The notes: generated by a model from the letters alone, not told the origin. DNA of 64,000 bases from Oxyruncus cristatus (GCA_013399855.1 VXAY01005274.1:1407950-1471949), one strand, 5' to 3'. Shown: positions 11,779-25,998, counted from the stretch's first letter. Translations and numbers: made by a program.

Positions 11779-14700
11779 CTAAGGCAGGAGAGCAGGCAGT
11801 CGTGAAGGGCTGCAGTCATGTACACAATTTGCTTTGCTTAGCTCCAGGGCTCATGCAGATTGCATGGACAAATAAATAGATAAAGGAAAATATCCTCAGA
11901 CAAACCAAACAGAAAAGCACTTTCCCATAGTTCTGATTTGTTTGTTGTCATTTACCTGATTAACCACAACCCTGAGCCCACGGTTTAAATTGCATTCACG
12001 CTGGCACAGGTGCCCACATCAGAGGCAGAACTACAGAGGCTTCCATGCTCCTTCCTAACATACCTCTTGTTTTGAAACAGGACAGCAGAATGGGTTAAAA
12101 TCAGACAATATTATTTCACTGAAATTAAAACTCCTTCAGGAACTCTGTGTTTCTTAGTGGCACTCCTCCTTAAGCAAAAACTATTCTGAAAATGTTGAGA
12201 TATTCCAAGTGCTACTTTTAGGAATGCAGCATGTGGGTAAGGGAGGTAATTTGCAAAATAATTTTTCCTTCAACATTACAAAATTGTAAATTACATTGCT
12301 GGCTTGCACCAAACATGCACATCACAGGGACTCCCATCTGCAGAATGAAAGCATCCTACTTTTTCAGTCCGGTTAAGTAAGAGTCACTTTCCAGAGCTAC
12401 TCCAAGCTTTCCAGCCAAAATGCAGCTGCAACAAAACGTACCTTTTTGTCAAAGCACAAAGAAAAATGCTCCTGAGAGGAGACCCAGAGTGACTGCAGTT
12501 CAGGAACTGAACTGGGATGATGAGAAATCCCATGCCCCTGCCCTACACATTCATTTCACACCACTAGTCCCAGCCCAAATCTCTTACCTTTGGCTGTCAG
12601 GAGACACTCTGGGTGTTTCCTTACTACCTGGAGCTTCTCCCCCTGTGGACAGACCTGTCTCCACCTTGCAGCACACCCTGAACACCCTGAACAGAGGAAG
12701 CACAAGGCTGACAACTGCAAACCTGGACCATGTGCTGCTTTCCTTGAGATCCAAGTTAGTCAGCCAAGCCCTTTTATCTTGCTCCAGCCGATGAAGACGG
12801 TGCAGCCGGACAAACAGAGCTGTATTTTGAAAACAAACATTATTCTGAGAGAGTATTTTTGATGGAAACTTGCTCTGGACATGAAAAATGATTGAAGGGG
12901 TTTACAGAAGTGCTCCTGCAAGATTAACAGTATTGCTGGTATCTGGAGAAGTGTTTGCTAAACAAGGGGAATGCAAAGAAACCTTTCTGCTCTGTCCCTC
13001 TCTGAACTGAGTGACCACAAGTCCTGCTGGGCTTCTCTATTCAGGTGTTCATCTATTCTGGACAAGCTTTTGTGCCAAAAAGCAAAACTGATTCCACAAT
13101 GACTTTTCTGTCCTGGTAGTTTTCCCACAGCACCCACCACAGAGGCTCTGTAAGACAGAGGTTTGTCTGCACAGAGATGACACAGGTTATCCCTAGGTAG
13201 ACAGAAGGACTCAGTATGTGTGGAATCTGCACAATCCACATTTTGCACATGCCTTTTAGAGACATAACAAGGGGTAACACGGGGATTTTGCTGTACAAAA
13301 TAAGCACAATTCGGTAAAGTGCAGGGTTGGATTTTTTTTCTGTAGGTAAAGGTGAACAATTGCATGAGCAGCCAGGAAAAAAGGGAATGTCTCATCATCC
13401 TGAATGGAAACAGTAGCCTCAAAAATACCAGCTGTAACTGTTCTGCCCTTATGATCCCTGCCAACAACCTACATCAGACCTCTCAGCACACCCCCCCCCC
13501 CCATTTTCCTCATACTCCCCTCCTTCTTTTCCATCTCTTTTTCATGGACCTGGTCTCTTAGATTTTGCTGGATATGCCATTGCCCCATGCAGCTGGATAA
13601 ATGCCTGGCAGTCAGGCAGCTTAGCCTCTGCCCCTGCTCCTGTTCACTGGCTGTTCTGGGACTGGGGAGAGGGCTGGGAGCCCATGGCACTGGAGAGATG
13701 GTGTGGGGTCAGGAGAAGTGGCATTTTTACAATATAGATGCTGGGGAGACACCCTGAGGGAAGAGAAGGGGAAGACCAGCATTCTAAGCTACATTTATCT
13801 CATCACTGGCAGTCTGTATCTCAGTAATTAGAAGTAAATAAGTAAGAAACATCCGTGCTCTCTGGCAGCAGGAGAAAATGAGAGCACATGGCAGGGAGGC
13901 AGCTGTTCAATTTATTTATCTATTTATGTCAATTCTTTATTCTCTGCCATTCCTCCACAGCTCATGTATTTTAAGGTGCATTGTTGATAGCTCCCTTTCC
14001 CTTCTCCCAGTAACCAACTGTATCTCTCCTTGACCTTGTCATTCCTCCTGTCCTTAAAAGATGATCCTTTCATATACTTTTTAATTGTTCCTAGCTACAG
14101 CCCGTTTTGTGTCTTGGCCTGGATGATGTGGTCTCTACTCACTCATTTTCCTTTTCCATCTTTTTCTTTAGCAAATGACCCAAAATTCCATTTTCTGTAT
14201 GAATCCTTCATCTTGAAATTCAGTCACTGAAGAACTCATGAGTCAGTCAGTGAAGAGCTGGCCAGGCTGGTCTTTTGAGTCAGCTCGTTCACTGAGATGA
14301 AACACATCTGAGCATAATCCATCTTTGGGATTTGATCTTATTTAGGCAGGTCCAGTTCTGGACTCTGATTTGTCCACCATGAAAATGGGACAAAGCTTTT
14401 TTTTTTTTTTTTAATTGTGACAGTATCTGAGTTACCTTTAACTTCCACCCTGCCACTGCTGCCTGCTGCTGCTTTTCCTTCCAAATTCCATCTTCACTTA
14501 CATATTCTGGAAGTCTTTTGTTTGCTATGATTTCCTTTACCACCTGATATAGCTTGGTAAGCCTTGATATAGCCATGCTCTTCCACATCTCCAAGGTAGA
14601 GCCCTTCATAAGCAGTTCTTTTTCCTTCTGTCTCCAAACCTCCCCATCCATCCTTCCTTACAATTTTTTCCTCCCTTTTCTTGTGTGTAAATTCCCCATT

Positions 14701-16620
14701 GCTTCTGTATACTTAGCTTTAGAATATGCCATACTTTCCCTGCAATTCTCAAGCTCCTTGTCCCAGCTGACTTTCCAATGTGTTTGGCTCTCTGCATGGT
14801 CCTCTCTGTGCTGGAAATTCCAGCTGTGGGCACTGAGGAGAGGCCACTTTCTGTTATCCATCCCGGCAGAGGGGATGTAAGAACACACTCGGTGACACCG
14901 GGCACATCCCTGAAATTACTTTTACTGTATGAGGTGAGGCAAGGGCAGAAAACGCAAACATTGCACATTTGCTCTGGAAAACGTGCAGCAGAAAGCTGAA
15001 CCAAAGAAATCCTCAGCAGAACTCCGGGTGACCTTGAGCTGGCCGGGGCTGCGCTGCCTTCCAAAGCAAGGTCGCTACAGCCGAAACTGTTTGTTTTCAA
15101 ATGCACCTTTCGGGGTTGTTCTTTATTGCCACTATAAACTCACTTACCTGTTTAGCTCCGTCCTGGGCAAGGCTGGGCTGGACAGATGGTTTTATCTTGA
15201 ACAAGGCAAGTGCAGGCAGGACGCTGCCTGCAGTACCGTGGCACCCTCTGGTTTTCAGACAAACAGAAAGCATGAAATCCAAAGTTTTCATTCCTGACAT
15301 GGTATGTGACCAATTTAACATCCATCTATGCCACAGCCACTTCAGCCAGCTGGACACAGAGCAGTGGAAACAACCTCCAGTTACAAGGAAAATGCAGTAG
15401 TGGCCTATTGCAGTTTTCTATTCTAAAGTTAAAAAAAAAAAAAAAGACATTTTCTGGGTCAGTGATTGTTATTCAGGCATTTGCAGTGGGTAAATGTAGC
15501 AAATTCAAGTCTCTGCTGCTGTGCCAATGCATCACTTTTGTTTTACAGGACAAGCTGGCATGTTGTTTTCTTTGGAACAGAGCTAACTGCCCTGCACAAG
15601 GATTTTTGATTTGATTTAAGGTTTGTAAATATCCTTATGACTATTTGGCTTCTGAAAGCCTTTGAAGTAACATCCTACACGTCTTGGCTCCATAAACAGG
15701 CCATAAACTGGTAGGACATGGATGCACTCCACTGCTCCCGATTACTCAGATCACATGCAGCTTTATCTGAATAAAAATGATAACGGTACCAGGTATCTAA
15801 GAGTGATGCTTTTCCTTACCTTCAGATTTGGGACTTGACAGTATTTTCAGATGGCTGCTGGTTCAGTTCTGCTTGGAAATGTATTTTCAATACACAGACA
15901 TCTGCAAAACATCATCCTTTTTAAGGGAAAAATAAGAAAAGGAGACAAGCCCCGAATTGGTCCCACTGCTGAGATATGGCAAAATGCAACAAAGGCACCT
16001 GAGGACAAAAAAGCTGAACAGAACCTCTCCAGTGGTTTCTTGGAAAGCGATTATTCACATTTCTGCAAGAGATAACACAACCCAGAAAACAGAACAGCTT
16101 TTGCAGCCTCCTGTTATTTGGCAGGGCAGCTTGTGCTACCACCCAGGGGTCACAGCAGAGCTTGCAGGGCAAAGAAAACACAAACACTGTGAGGCCAAAA
16201 GCATCACTGACCCTTTGACTGCATGTGGAAGTGCAGTCACACCACTCTGACATTTGAGAGGGACAAGGAACCTACAAATAACCACTGGTAAAGAGCACCT
16301 TCACTCCTACAAGATGGAAAAAAAGATCACTTCCAACCACATCAGCTAGAGGATTCAAGGAGCACTGCCCATTTGTGTAACAAGGACGAAAAAAATTCCT
16401 TGCCAGCTTTTGCAGCACTTTGTTGCCGTGTCCGTGTTTTCCCCTGCACAACACATGTCCAGTGCTTTTGGCTCTTCTCCAAATTATCAAGCTAATCACT
16501 GAAAATGCTATAACGGATCTGCAAACAGATTAAATTGATTACAGATGAATACAGTGCACTAAAAACATGGAGACACATTTCTCTCTCATACTGAACTGGC
16601 AATCTGCCCAGGCTATTTGG
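11779..16620. other. Upstream flank/first intron of the SLC26 paralog
   Basis: The acceptor at 11779 implies at least one non-coding 5' exon somewhere upstream, in this region or further right. I could not locate it: no CpG-rich promoter stands out. A C-run lies at about 13489-13502. Apart from the open stretch near 14.3-14.9 kb, listed separately, I see no gene. Confidence 0.4.
14289..14888 (-). pseudogene. Coding-like open stretch broken by one stop, unrecognised
   Basis: On the minus strand one frame stays open from 14888 to 14658, has a single TAA, then continues in the same frame from 14651 to 14289: about 200 codons with one stop. The translation is rich in K, E and Q (for example SWDKELENCRESMAYSKAK and KLYQVVKEIIANKRLPEY), suggesting helical protein. 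The second part runs into a poly(A) tract of 16 bases (T-run at 14397-14412 on the plus strand). A second overlapping frame is also open (15106-14606). I do not recognise a family. It could be a decayed retrocopy, an old mobile-element ORF or chance. Confidence 0.2.
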
Positions 16621-16624
16621 CATC

Positions 16625-16800
16625 ATTTAGGGTGGTGAGGCCCTGGCCCAGGTTGCCCAGAGAAGCTGTGGCTGCCCCATTCCTGAAAGCGTTCAAGGCC
16701 AGGCTGGACAGAGCTCTGAGCCACCTGGTCTAGTGGAAGGTGTCCCTGCCCATGGCAGAGGGGTGGGACTGGGTGATCTGTAAGGTCCCTTCCAACCCAG
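16625..16800 (+). repeat. CR1 LINE 3' fragment
   Basis: Sense CR1 3' end: 'agaagctgtggctgccccat', 'caaggccaggctggacagag', 'ccacctggtctagtggaagg', ending near 'ggtcccttccaaccca'. This copy is continuous where the 7655-8405 copy is split, which helps define that split. Confidence 0.9.
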
Positions 16801-17579
16801 TAAAGAATTCTTTCCTAATACCTAATCTCCAACTACCTGCTCTGCGACAATACTGGATCTGCTGTGATTCTTCAAACAGGAAGAGAAGCTTTTTCCCACA
16901 GCTCAAAGGTCGGGACAGACTGTCACAGGGTGTGGTGGGAGTCAACAGGTTCAAGAAAAGGGTTTATGAAGAAGTGCTGAAAAAGCTCTAACAAAGGTCT
17001 CAGTGCTCAGGAACCTTCTAACCTGCTGTTTTCCAGGTGCTGGGAGGGCTTTGCATGAGCTGGACCCTTCGGACACTTTTCCCAATGCGACTCCAACCAG
17101 GCTGTGACCTTGAAGATGGGGCTGGGGGTGGTCCCATCTAGTACAGGAGTGCGTGTGGCAAGAATTTGTTATTCTCAGGTAAGGCAGAGCCTTAAACAGC
17201 ACAGGTAAAGGGTGTTGCTGACTGAATCTGGTTATCTCAGCTCTGTATCAGCAGGAACCAGACTCATTTTGCTCAAGGCAATGCCTGTCCTGTGCTTTTC
17301 AAGACAAAGCTCCTGCAAGCATTCCCCGGAATTGACTGCTCCTACCGTTCTGTTGGCACCAACACAAAAATTGCAGCATGTGCACTGAGGTCTCCTAAGG
17401 TAAAAGGTGTCCTCAGGTAAAAGCTGAGCCATGCTGGGCCATAAAAATCTTTTCCATAATTCAAGGACACGTAGCATGCAAGACAATGTTCACAGTCACT
17501 GCCCAGAACCGCATGCAGAGCTGCTCTCAGTTTTGCTCTGACTCTTACCAGCCATGACCTGAACAAGGCATATAACCTG

Positions 17580-17825
17580 GTACAGAATCACAGAGTCAAA
17601 GGGAAGAGACCCACAAGGATCATCAAAGTCCAGCTCCTGGTCCTGCATAGGACATGCCAATAATCCCACCCTGTCCCTGAGAGTATTGTCCCAACACTCC
17701 TTGAGCTCTGGCAGCCTTGGGGTCGTGACCACTGCCCTGGGGAGCCTGTTCAGTGCCCAACCACCTTCTGGGGAAAGAACCTTTTCACACTATCCAGCCT
17801 AACCCTCCCTTGAGACAGCTTCATA
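17580..17825 (-). repeat. CR1 LINE 3' fragment
   Basis: Antisense CR1: starts at the 3' edge with 'cagaatcacagagtcaaagg' and continues 'cctgagagtattgtcccaac' and 'tggggagcctgttcagtgcc'. Similar to the copy at 40650-41178 but in the opposite orientation. Confidence 0.85.
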
Positions 17826-18389
17826 GTATGTCAAGTAACACTGAAATAGGTGGGAGGAATTTTGTAAGGCTGACTACGTAACACCAGGCGCTGTAACTAC
17901 ACATATTGTAAAGTACAGGTAGCATCAAACCTGACCAAGTCTGTCATTTCTTTCATTTTTAGGAATATGGTCCTGGCCCACAGGAGGATGCTGCTCCCCG
18001 GCACATGGCACATCACTGTCACCACATTGCTGATTACCTGTTATTAATCCTGAAACAAACCACAGCCGGGTTGCACAGAGCAGCAGGGTCAGAACAAGGT
18101 GAAAGCCATGAACCATCAATCAGTGCCCTGGTTTACGTGGGCAGGGAACCTCCCTGAGGGCCTGTGTGTGTGCAACACGGTGTGGGAGAACAGTGCACAC
18201 AGCTGTGTGTACACCGTGCAGTGCAACAGGGACCCCGTCAGGGGAAACAGGGACTGGGGACTCACCAAACACACGTGGTTCTTCTTTCCAAAACTTACAG
18301 CTGCAGCATCTTCTGAGGCAGAGCAGTGCATATTGTCTAATCAGCTTCAGGAAGGCTTCTGACACCTTTTCTCAGCAAACTCAGGCAGT

Positions 18390-19425
18390 GTGGGCTGGAT
18401 GAGTGGACAGCGAGGTAGATTGAGATCCGGCTGAATGGCAGATCCCAGAGGACCGTAATCAGGGTCTAGTTTGGAGACCTGTCACTAGTGGTGTCCACCA
18501 GGGTTCAGTACTGGGCCCAGTATTGTTTAACTTACTCATTCATGACTCAGATGAAGGGGTCAATGCCTCCTCAGCAAGTTCACTGACTCAAAGGTGGAGG
18601 AGTGGCTGATCCCCAGAGGGCTGTGCAGCCCTTCAGAGGGACCCCGAGAGGTTGGAGAGACAAAGACAGGCAAAGAGGAACCGTCTGAAATTCAACAAGG
18701 GCAAATGCCTGCTCCTGGAGAGGAACAACCCTGGGCACTGGTACAAGTTAGGAGGTGACCTGCTGGAGAGCAGCTCTGCAGGGAAGAACCTGGGGATCCT
18801 GCTGGATAACAAGTTGTCCATGACCAGCAGTGTGTCCTGGGGGCCAAGGCCAATGGTATCCTGCGGTGCATTAGGAAGAGCATTGCCAGCAAGTCAGGGA
18901 GGGGATCCTGCCCCTCTGCTCAGCCCTGGTGAGGCACATCTGCAGTGCCGTGTCCAGCTCTGGGCCCCTCAGGACAGGGGGGACATGGAGCTCCTGGAGC
19001 GGGTCCAGCGAAGGCTGCGGAGATGAGGAAGGGACTGGAGCATCTCCCTGACGAGGAAAGGCTGAGGGAGCTGGGGCTGTTCAGCCTCCAGAGGAGACAC
19101 TGAGAGGGGACCTGAACAATGTCTGTGAGTGTCTGCAGGGAGGGGTCAGAGGATGGACCAGGATCTGCTCGGGGGTGCCCAGCAATGGGACAAGAGGCAA
19201 CGGGCAGGAACTGATGGCCAGGAAGCTCCACCTGAACATGAGGAAGAGTTTCTTTGCTGTGCAGTGACAGATTGCCCAGAGAGGGTGTGGAGTCTGCCTC
19301 ACTGGAGACAATCCTGTGCCGCGTGCTCTGGGATGACCCTGCTGGAGCAGGGAGGTGGAACCAGATGACCCACTGGGGTCCCTTTTCCAACCTGTCCCGT
19401 CCTGTGACTCTGTGATCAAGCACAC
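18390..19425 (+). repeat. CR1 LINE, about 1 kb with remnant of reverse-transcriptase ORF
   Basis: Sense CR1 covering the end of ORF2 and the 3' UTR. Readable words include 'gtgtccaccagggttcagta', 'aaattcaacaagggcaaatg', 'cagccctggtgaggcacatc' and 'gagctcctggagcgggtcca', ending at 'ctgtgactctgtgatc'. The coding part is broken by several frame changes and stops, so the copy is dead. It is the longest CR1 copy in the window. Confidence 0.92.
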
Positions 19426-22400
19426 GTCCAACAACAGAAAAAGACTTAAATACCATCTTTTAATTGTGCTAAAGAAACCCAATGATTTTACCATATTTGA
19501 TAGAAAATTCTCACACTAACAAATCTTCTACAATGGCAATAAGGCACATTAGCATTTAAAAATAACAAAGGATACAGCTCAGATGGAGACAGTGTAAAGG
19601 AGAGCCAATGCCAGGCAAAGGACAGACACGAGAAATGACGGCAGAACACAGATGACTACTGAAAAAATAAAACTGATGCCACCAAATAAGGTGACTTTTT
19701 ATAGATGCTATATGACTTTCTCACATTTTATTCAAATAACACCAACTATTTTGTAAACTGGTCAGCTGACCAATGTTATCTGTTCCAGTCCTGAGGTGCT
19801 GTCAGGTTAAATTTCTCCAACAAAATCCAGGCAGAGTTTGCCATTTTGTTTGTTCTGCAAAAGATTACATCCTAAATATCTAAAATTGTTCTGAATTTAA
19901 AATAATTCAAAAAATCATACCTCAGAATATACCAAGGTACTAGAGATGATGGTCAGGGACAGAAGACTGATGACTCATGTGCTTTTCAGAAAAAGTGACA
20001 TTTTACCTCTCCTTACCATGTTTCATCTGCATTTCAAATATACATAAAATTTACTTCTTTAAGTAAAAAAATCAGGTAACAAAAACTTGGACCCAAGTTC
20101 AGCAAAATGTGTTTCCTATCTTCTTGTGGAATATGGGAGCTGGACTAAGAGGAAAGTGCTTTCAGAGCTGGAGAGAGCTGCAATTGAAATGTTTTTGGCA
20201 GTAAATTTACCTCAATGGAGATTTGATTCTCCATTCAATGCTGAAATATTTTGTGCATTTGCACATTAAAGAATATCAATATGCCTCAGCTTATAGAATC
20301 TCTAGAAAATAAAAGAGAAAAGTACTAATTATACTATGAACTAAATATATATATATTCAATATTTGCCATTTTACCTAACAAGAGGCCTCATTTTTAGCA
20401 TTTCAAGGATCTCAAATGAAAAAGCAAGACTCAATTATTTCCACTTCAGGCAGAATTTGACCGAAATAGTAAAGATCAGGTTGATTTTCACATGAGCAGT
20501 TGATCCTACAGAGGCTTATAAACAGGATGACCCAGTGCAAGTAATTCCCGGGATTTACCAAGGTCATTCACAGTGCAAAGTCTGCACTAAAGACATGACT
20601 CCCTTTGGCTGTGCCAGCAGAGAAGTGCAAAGCCCTTCTCGTGTGGAGAATTATATCAGTATTGAAGTCTCACAGCAGCATCCTACACTGAGATTCAGCA
20701 GAACAAACTAAGCTACGCAAAGTACCTCGTGTGGCTTGAGCAGCAGAGGAATATTTGCATCACAGCTTCACTGGCTCAGCCATGTCAATGAAAAAAAAAA
20801 TATTTAAAAATGTAAATCACCTCAAGCATTTAAATCACTTTTCTAAAGCATGGGGAAAAAAAAAAAAAAAAAAGAAAAAAACCAACCCACAGCAGAAGAT
20901 AATGTCCTGAAACAGATTATTTGCCTGAAGAGTTTCACCCTCAACTAGATCTAGGATCAAGCACAGGCAGAGTTCAGGACCAACCTCAGCACAAGGCTGT
21001 GGGAGGCAGTTGGGTATGGAGCAGTTTAAAAACCCCAGTGTGGCAGCCAGGATGTTTTCCTGCCTGCAATACCTCACCCCTGCTTTTCAAACCCCTCATC
21101 GGTGGATTTTAATGCCTCTTGACAAAAGCCAGCAGGAGTGAGCAGAGACAAAAGCGTGGCTGGGGGCTTTCTCCCAAGACAGACACCCTTCCATGGGCAT
21201 GGAGCACGGTCATGGCAGCTCTGCTGCCCTGCCTGGGAGACACTGAGATTAAAATTAGACAAAAAAAAATAACCATAAAACCAGAAATCCCTTACAGATG
21301 TATCTCAGGACAGTGACTGAGGAGGAACTGAGCAGAGCACTGAGGAACCAGGTCCTGTGTTGTTATTACCCTCCCTGTGGAGAAAGGCACAGGGCTGCAC
21401 AACCCTGAGTCCCAGCAGCCCCGTAATAAAGACACCTCCAGGTTAATTTGTCATTCCTGGACACCACCAACAGTTACACAAACCCTCTCCCAGTCGCAAA
21501 CCAGGCTGAGGCTCCAGCATGGGGACACACAAAGAAGTGCTCCCCTATCAGCTGCCCACAGCCCCCTTTCTCCCATACCCAGCACCCACAGGACTCATGG
21601 GGTTTTGGGGTTGTTTTCCTCTCTTTGTTCAGCCTTATCAAAAGATCTGCCATGAAAACCGAGCAGCAGGTGACCTGTAACAGCAACATACACAAATCCA
21701 ATGATTCTTCTATTTACAGTCAACCATATGCAATGTCCTCCAGCAAAACACAGAAAGAAGCATCAAGAAGCTGGGGGTGGGCCTCGCAGTGAATTAGGAG
21801 CAGGTGGAACTGCAATGGCTCACAAGGAAATCAGGATCACTAAAGCACACAAGGCTAAGGTTGGCTTTTCAAACCAACCTTGTCATTATGGACCCAAAAA
21901 TAAGCACCACTGTGATGCCTTTCCCTGTTTTGTGAAGTGGACCTAAAATGGTTTCCATGTCAAAACACTCACACAAGTGAAACATTTATTAGTGCAGCTG
22001 CCACGTTAAGAGGAACTGACACTACTATCTATAGCAGCAACACATGAGGAAAAAAGAGCCTGACATTTAGCAGGAGGTTGCTAAAGACATTTCTAAGAGT
22101 CTCACAGCCTAGGCTGTGAGTGTTAATTTCCATAAGACAGTGTTGTTGTCATTAATGAATGGGCTAATGATCTCTTAATTCTTCATTTAGACTGATAATT
22201 GCTGATTAGTACCTTTGGGAATGGAGATAAAATGATCTATACTATCTTCCAGTCTAGCTTGGGGTTCTGAAGTTTGCACCTGGGAGGAACATTCCTGTTC
22301 TGGACAGATGCATAAACCCAAAACCAACTGTTCTGAGAGTCCCTCTTCCTATAGTTTACGTTCAGCTGTGAGGTAGGGAGGAGAGAAGGCATAGGAGAGA

Positions 22401-25400
22401 AGGCAGTGAGATTTCCCCTTAAAAAATCTGGTACATGTTCTCCACTGTTCATTTAGAACAGTAGAAGGCAGAAGAGCCCTTTCCAGGACAGAAGCAGGAG
22501 TATCACAAAAGCATAACTGGGTATATAAAGCTGCTGCAACCATCACACAGCAGCAAAAGATACATATACATATATATATATATATGTAAACACACACATA
22601 TACATACACATACAGATGTGTGTGGGGATATACATGAAATTCCTTTATGAAACAAATTCTTTAGGACAATAGTTTTCAGTCAGTGGTCCCTGATTCCTAA
22701 AGATGAGACTGGATTACTTTAAATGGTCCATAAACATATTCAAGCAAAATGTCCTTCTTGCCAATAGGCTTAAATCAGATTCATGTCACTGCTAAAAAGT
22801 TATTCTAGGCCTGAAAGGAAAATGGCTGAAATCCACTGTTCTAAGAAATTCCAGCCATAATAAGCTATAATCTTCAGTTAATTCCAAAGGATTCTATTAC
22901 ACTGAACTCTCTGGCAAGTGGCATTTATTTTGGTTCCCTTTTAAACAGGGCAGTGTGCATTAATATAGACTTATTGATACTATGACCTCTGGATGTTATC
23001 TTAAACAAGAACATTAGAAGTTTTTCTTTGGGTTGCCTGGCCATTTTTGCTGTTGCATTTTAGTTCTTGCATTTTCCTTTACTGAATTTTGAGGCTGCAT
23101 TGCCAGTCATGGCTGTGCAAAGAGCACCGAGGCCAAATACAATGTGCTGTAGTTAAACATAAATCACTTCAGTACATCTTTTACCTATACTGCAATTTAA
23201 TTATTGGGAAAATCAATTCATGGCTGTTTTATTGTGCTTCTATGTAAATAAATACCCAGCAGCTACAAACACCCATTCTGCTAGCTGTGGAAAGTGTTAA
23301 CATTGAAATTAACGTTGCTGTTCCTCCCTTCCTGACACAGGTACAAACGGATTTGAAAAAATTATTTCACTTAATAAAGAAAGGTTTTCCCCTTCTCAGT
23401 TAGAATTTGGCTACGCAAACCTGTCCATGGTCACAGATCAAAAGATTTCCACCTGGGCAGCATGGAAAGAGTACGGGAGAGAGGAAAAGAATCCCCCAGA
23501 GAAATTTCTACTTGACTTCTGTCCCACTTGTGGCTGACCTCCTTGAAGTCTCCTGGCCAGCTGCTCCTTCCTCCTCTCCCTCTCTCCTGCCCATGCCTGA
23601 GGGAAAAAGGGGTGAGAACAAGTAGCTGCAGGTAGGCAGGAAAATTTACAATAACCACATGCTGTAATTTTTCATCAGGGCCTTAAGTGTTTCTAGCACT
23701 GCTCTGCCCTCTGGCAAAATAGTAGCTAAAATCAGCATTTGGAAATTATATTGAGGCTTTTGTTCAAAGTTCCAGAGATTCTGTGAACAAACTGTGCTGA
23801 AAAGGGACTTCCCCAGGCCATGGCACCGCCACCCCTGTGGGGACAAAACCTTCCCACCCAGGGTCTTGGAATGAGAACTCAACACAAACCAGGTTTAGTT
23901 AGGAACTAAAGCACAACTTCCATCACGCACTAACTGCGCTCACTGCTTTTATACAGCTCAGGCTAATCTGCTCTGGTAATGCCAATTCAGTAATTACTAT
24001 CACCCAAACTCCATAAAGGATCCTTAGCCCAGAATAAAAAAGTTCACGCAGAAAAGGAAAAAATTCAGCAGAATTTGGGACCCCTCTCCTTACAAACAAG
24101 CCTCTAACAGAACAATAATTGTGGTGTTTGAATACTGCAGACACTTTAGCATTTTCTCTCTGACACACAGAGGCTTCTTTCCTTAACAGTGCCAGTTCTA
24201 GGACATGGAGTGCACAGATCTCAGTTACATGCTCCTTTTCAATATGTGCTATAGCCACCCCCTACCTCCCCCAGTATTTCTACAGCCTGCTGTGATGTCC
24301 TAAAAAAATGTAGCATGTTCAGTAAACATACAAAGGACTCATCTTCCTGCTGTCTCACCCTTCTCTTGAGGTCCCACCTCTTAGAGTGAAGTGTTACGTG
24401 ACATTCAGCTTTCACAGAAAGAAGAGAATAGTTACTGGTCCTCGATCAGAAAAAAAAAAAAAAAGAAGAAAACAGCCTAAACTCAAAATATATTTCTATT
24501 TAGTAAACGTTTCACAATTCATATTGCATTTTGTGCCTTTTTTGACTCCTGACTTATTATTTTTGAATGAATAAGGATGAGAATATTGTCATATTGTCAT
24601 ATACAGCACCTTTCCCTTTTAAAAGCCGTGAAGCACCCGCAGTTCAGGCTGTAAACTCCCCTGGGAGAAAGTACCATCTTCTAAAGATGTACTGTGTGCT
24701 GGGTATAGCTGGTACTCAGCAACAACTGTTAATCTCTCCATTCTGCCTTCATAATTGTATTCTATCACTGTAAGAAGGAGAACCTCTTCCTACCCAGTGC
24801 TTGTATTTCAGCATGAAGAACAGGCCCTCTTCACTGTTCTGAGTAATTTAAAATCCAAGTAAAAAGTTCTATTTACACTGACCTGGTGAAACAAAGTTCA
24901 GCAAAGAATTTTTTTTGGCTCCTTTTCCAATGACTCTATTTCTTGGTCTGTGAATCCCCCTTGCATAAAGTCCGTGGCAGAGCACGTGCAAAGTGCTTTT
25001 GGTCAATAAAACCTGTATTCACACCTGAAGTCTGTGTGACACGAACACATTTGGACACATGTTGGATAATCTATTTGGCCCTTTCCATTTTGGTGCCTGT
25101 GATTCTGTTTGCCTACCATATAAAACTGCCTGTAAGGGACTGTTTTCTGTTGAAACTCAAGAACTAGATATTTTCCATATCTAACATCCACAATTCTAAA
25201 GAGCTCCTAAATATTAGGAAAACAACTGACTGACTGTAGGGATGAACCAGACTTCTAAGCAGTCACCTCTGAATAAAAATCGTTAAAATCAAACTAGAGA
25301 GATAACATTTCCATAGGCACAGGCATATAAAGGCCTGGAAAAAAAAATTATCATGCCTCCGTTGCCTGGCTGCATTAGGAGACAGTGCCAAAGCCTCTGG

Positions 25401-25998
25401 AGGTGCTGGTGTTTGGTTAGAAGCTATTCATGAAGACCTTTTTATGCATGTTTAGATTTATCTACCTGTGACAAATTCAGGAAGGTTAAAAAAATAAAAC
25501 GCTGCACAGTAAAGACTAGAGCAAACAGTCCCTGTCAGCCATTCCTTAGCAAACATAAGGGTGTGGAGATGGAAAAGCAGTGCCAGAATGAGGGACAAGA
25601 AATGAGTTGCCTCGTTCTTCAGCTGGACAGGATGAATCCTGCCCCATCCATAAAGACAGGGTTGCAATAAAGACTTCAGTGCTGATGATCAAAACTTAGA
25701 GGGGAACTGAGACACTGAAAGTTCAAGAGAGAAGAGAAATGAGATGAACAACCATATGAAAACTCTCAGAGTCACAGATTAGCCAGAACCAAGTTAAGAA
25801 CTGCCTTCATTCAGTACAGGCTATTGAATCACTACACCTGGCAGGCAAATTTAAAGCATCCAAGCAGATTGCACAGTAACCAGTGTGCTAAGAACCACCC
25901 TGCCCTTTTTATCTGAGCGCACATATATTGATTGCATAGATATACAGACCCATAGACATTTTTTCCCCAGGCTTTGTTCCCACTTGCTGTCTCTCCAC
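19426..25998 (-). other. AT-rich non-coding region, probably including SLC26A2 3' UTR
   Basis: No coding exon seen on either strand. Downstream of the SLC26A2 stop there are minus-strand AATAAA signals at about 23227, 22924, 21986 and 19726. Human SLC26A2 is known to have a long 3' UTR, so part of this region is probably transcribed. The AT-rich stretch 22.1-23.3 kb contains many TAAT-type words and could be conserved UTR or an enhancer. A TA/CA microsatellite lies at 22561-22616. Confidence 0.35.
22561..22616. repeat. TA/CA microsatellite
   Basis: Alternating purine-pyrimidine sequence: a (TA)n core followed by (CA)n and TACATACA repeats. Open frames through it are low-complexity artefacts. 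Confidence 0.9.

Noticed and set aside
18652..19026. Plus-strand open frame of 124 codons
   Set aside because: Remnant of CR1 ORF2, not a host gene.
22349..22609. Tyrosine/isoleucine/cysteine-rich open frame
   Set aside because: Translation of the TA/CA microsatellite.
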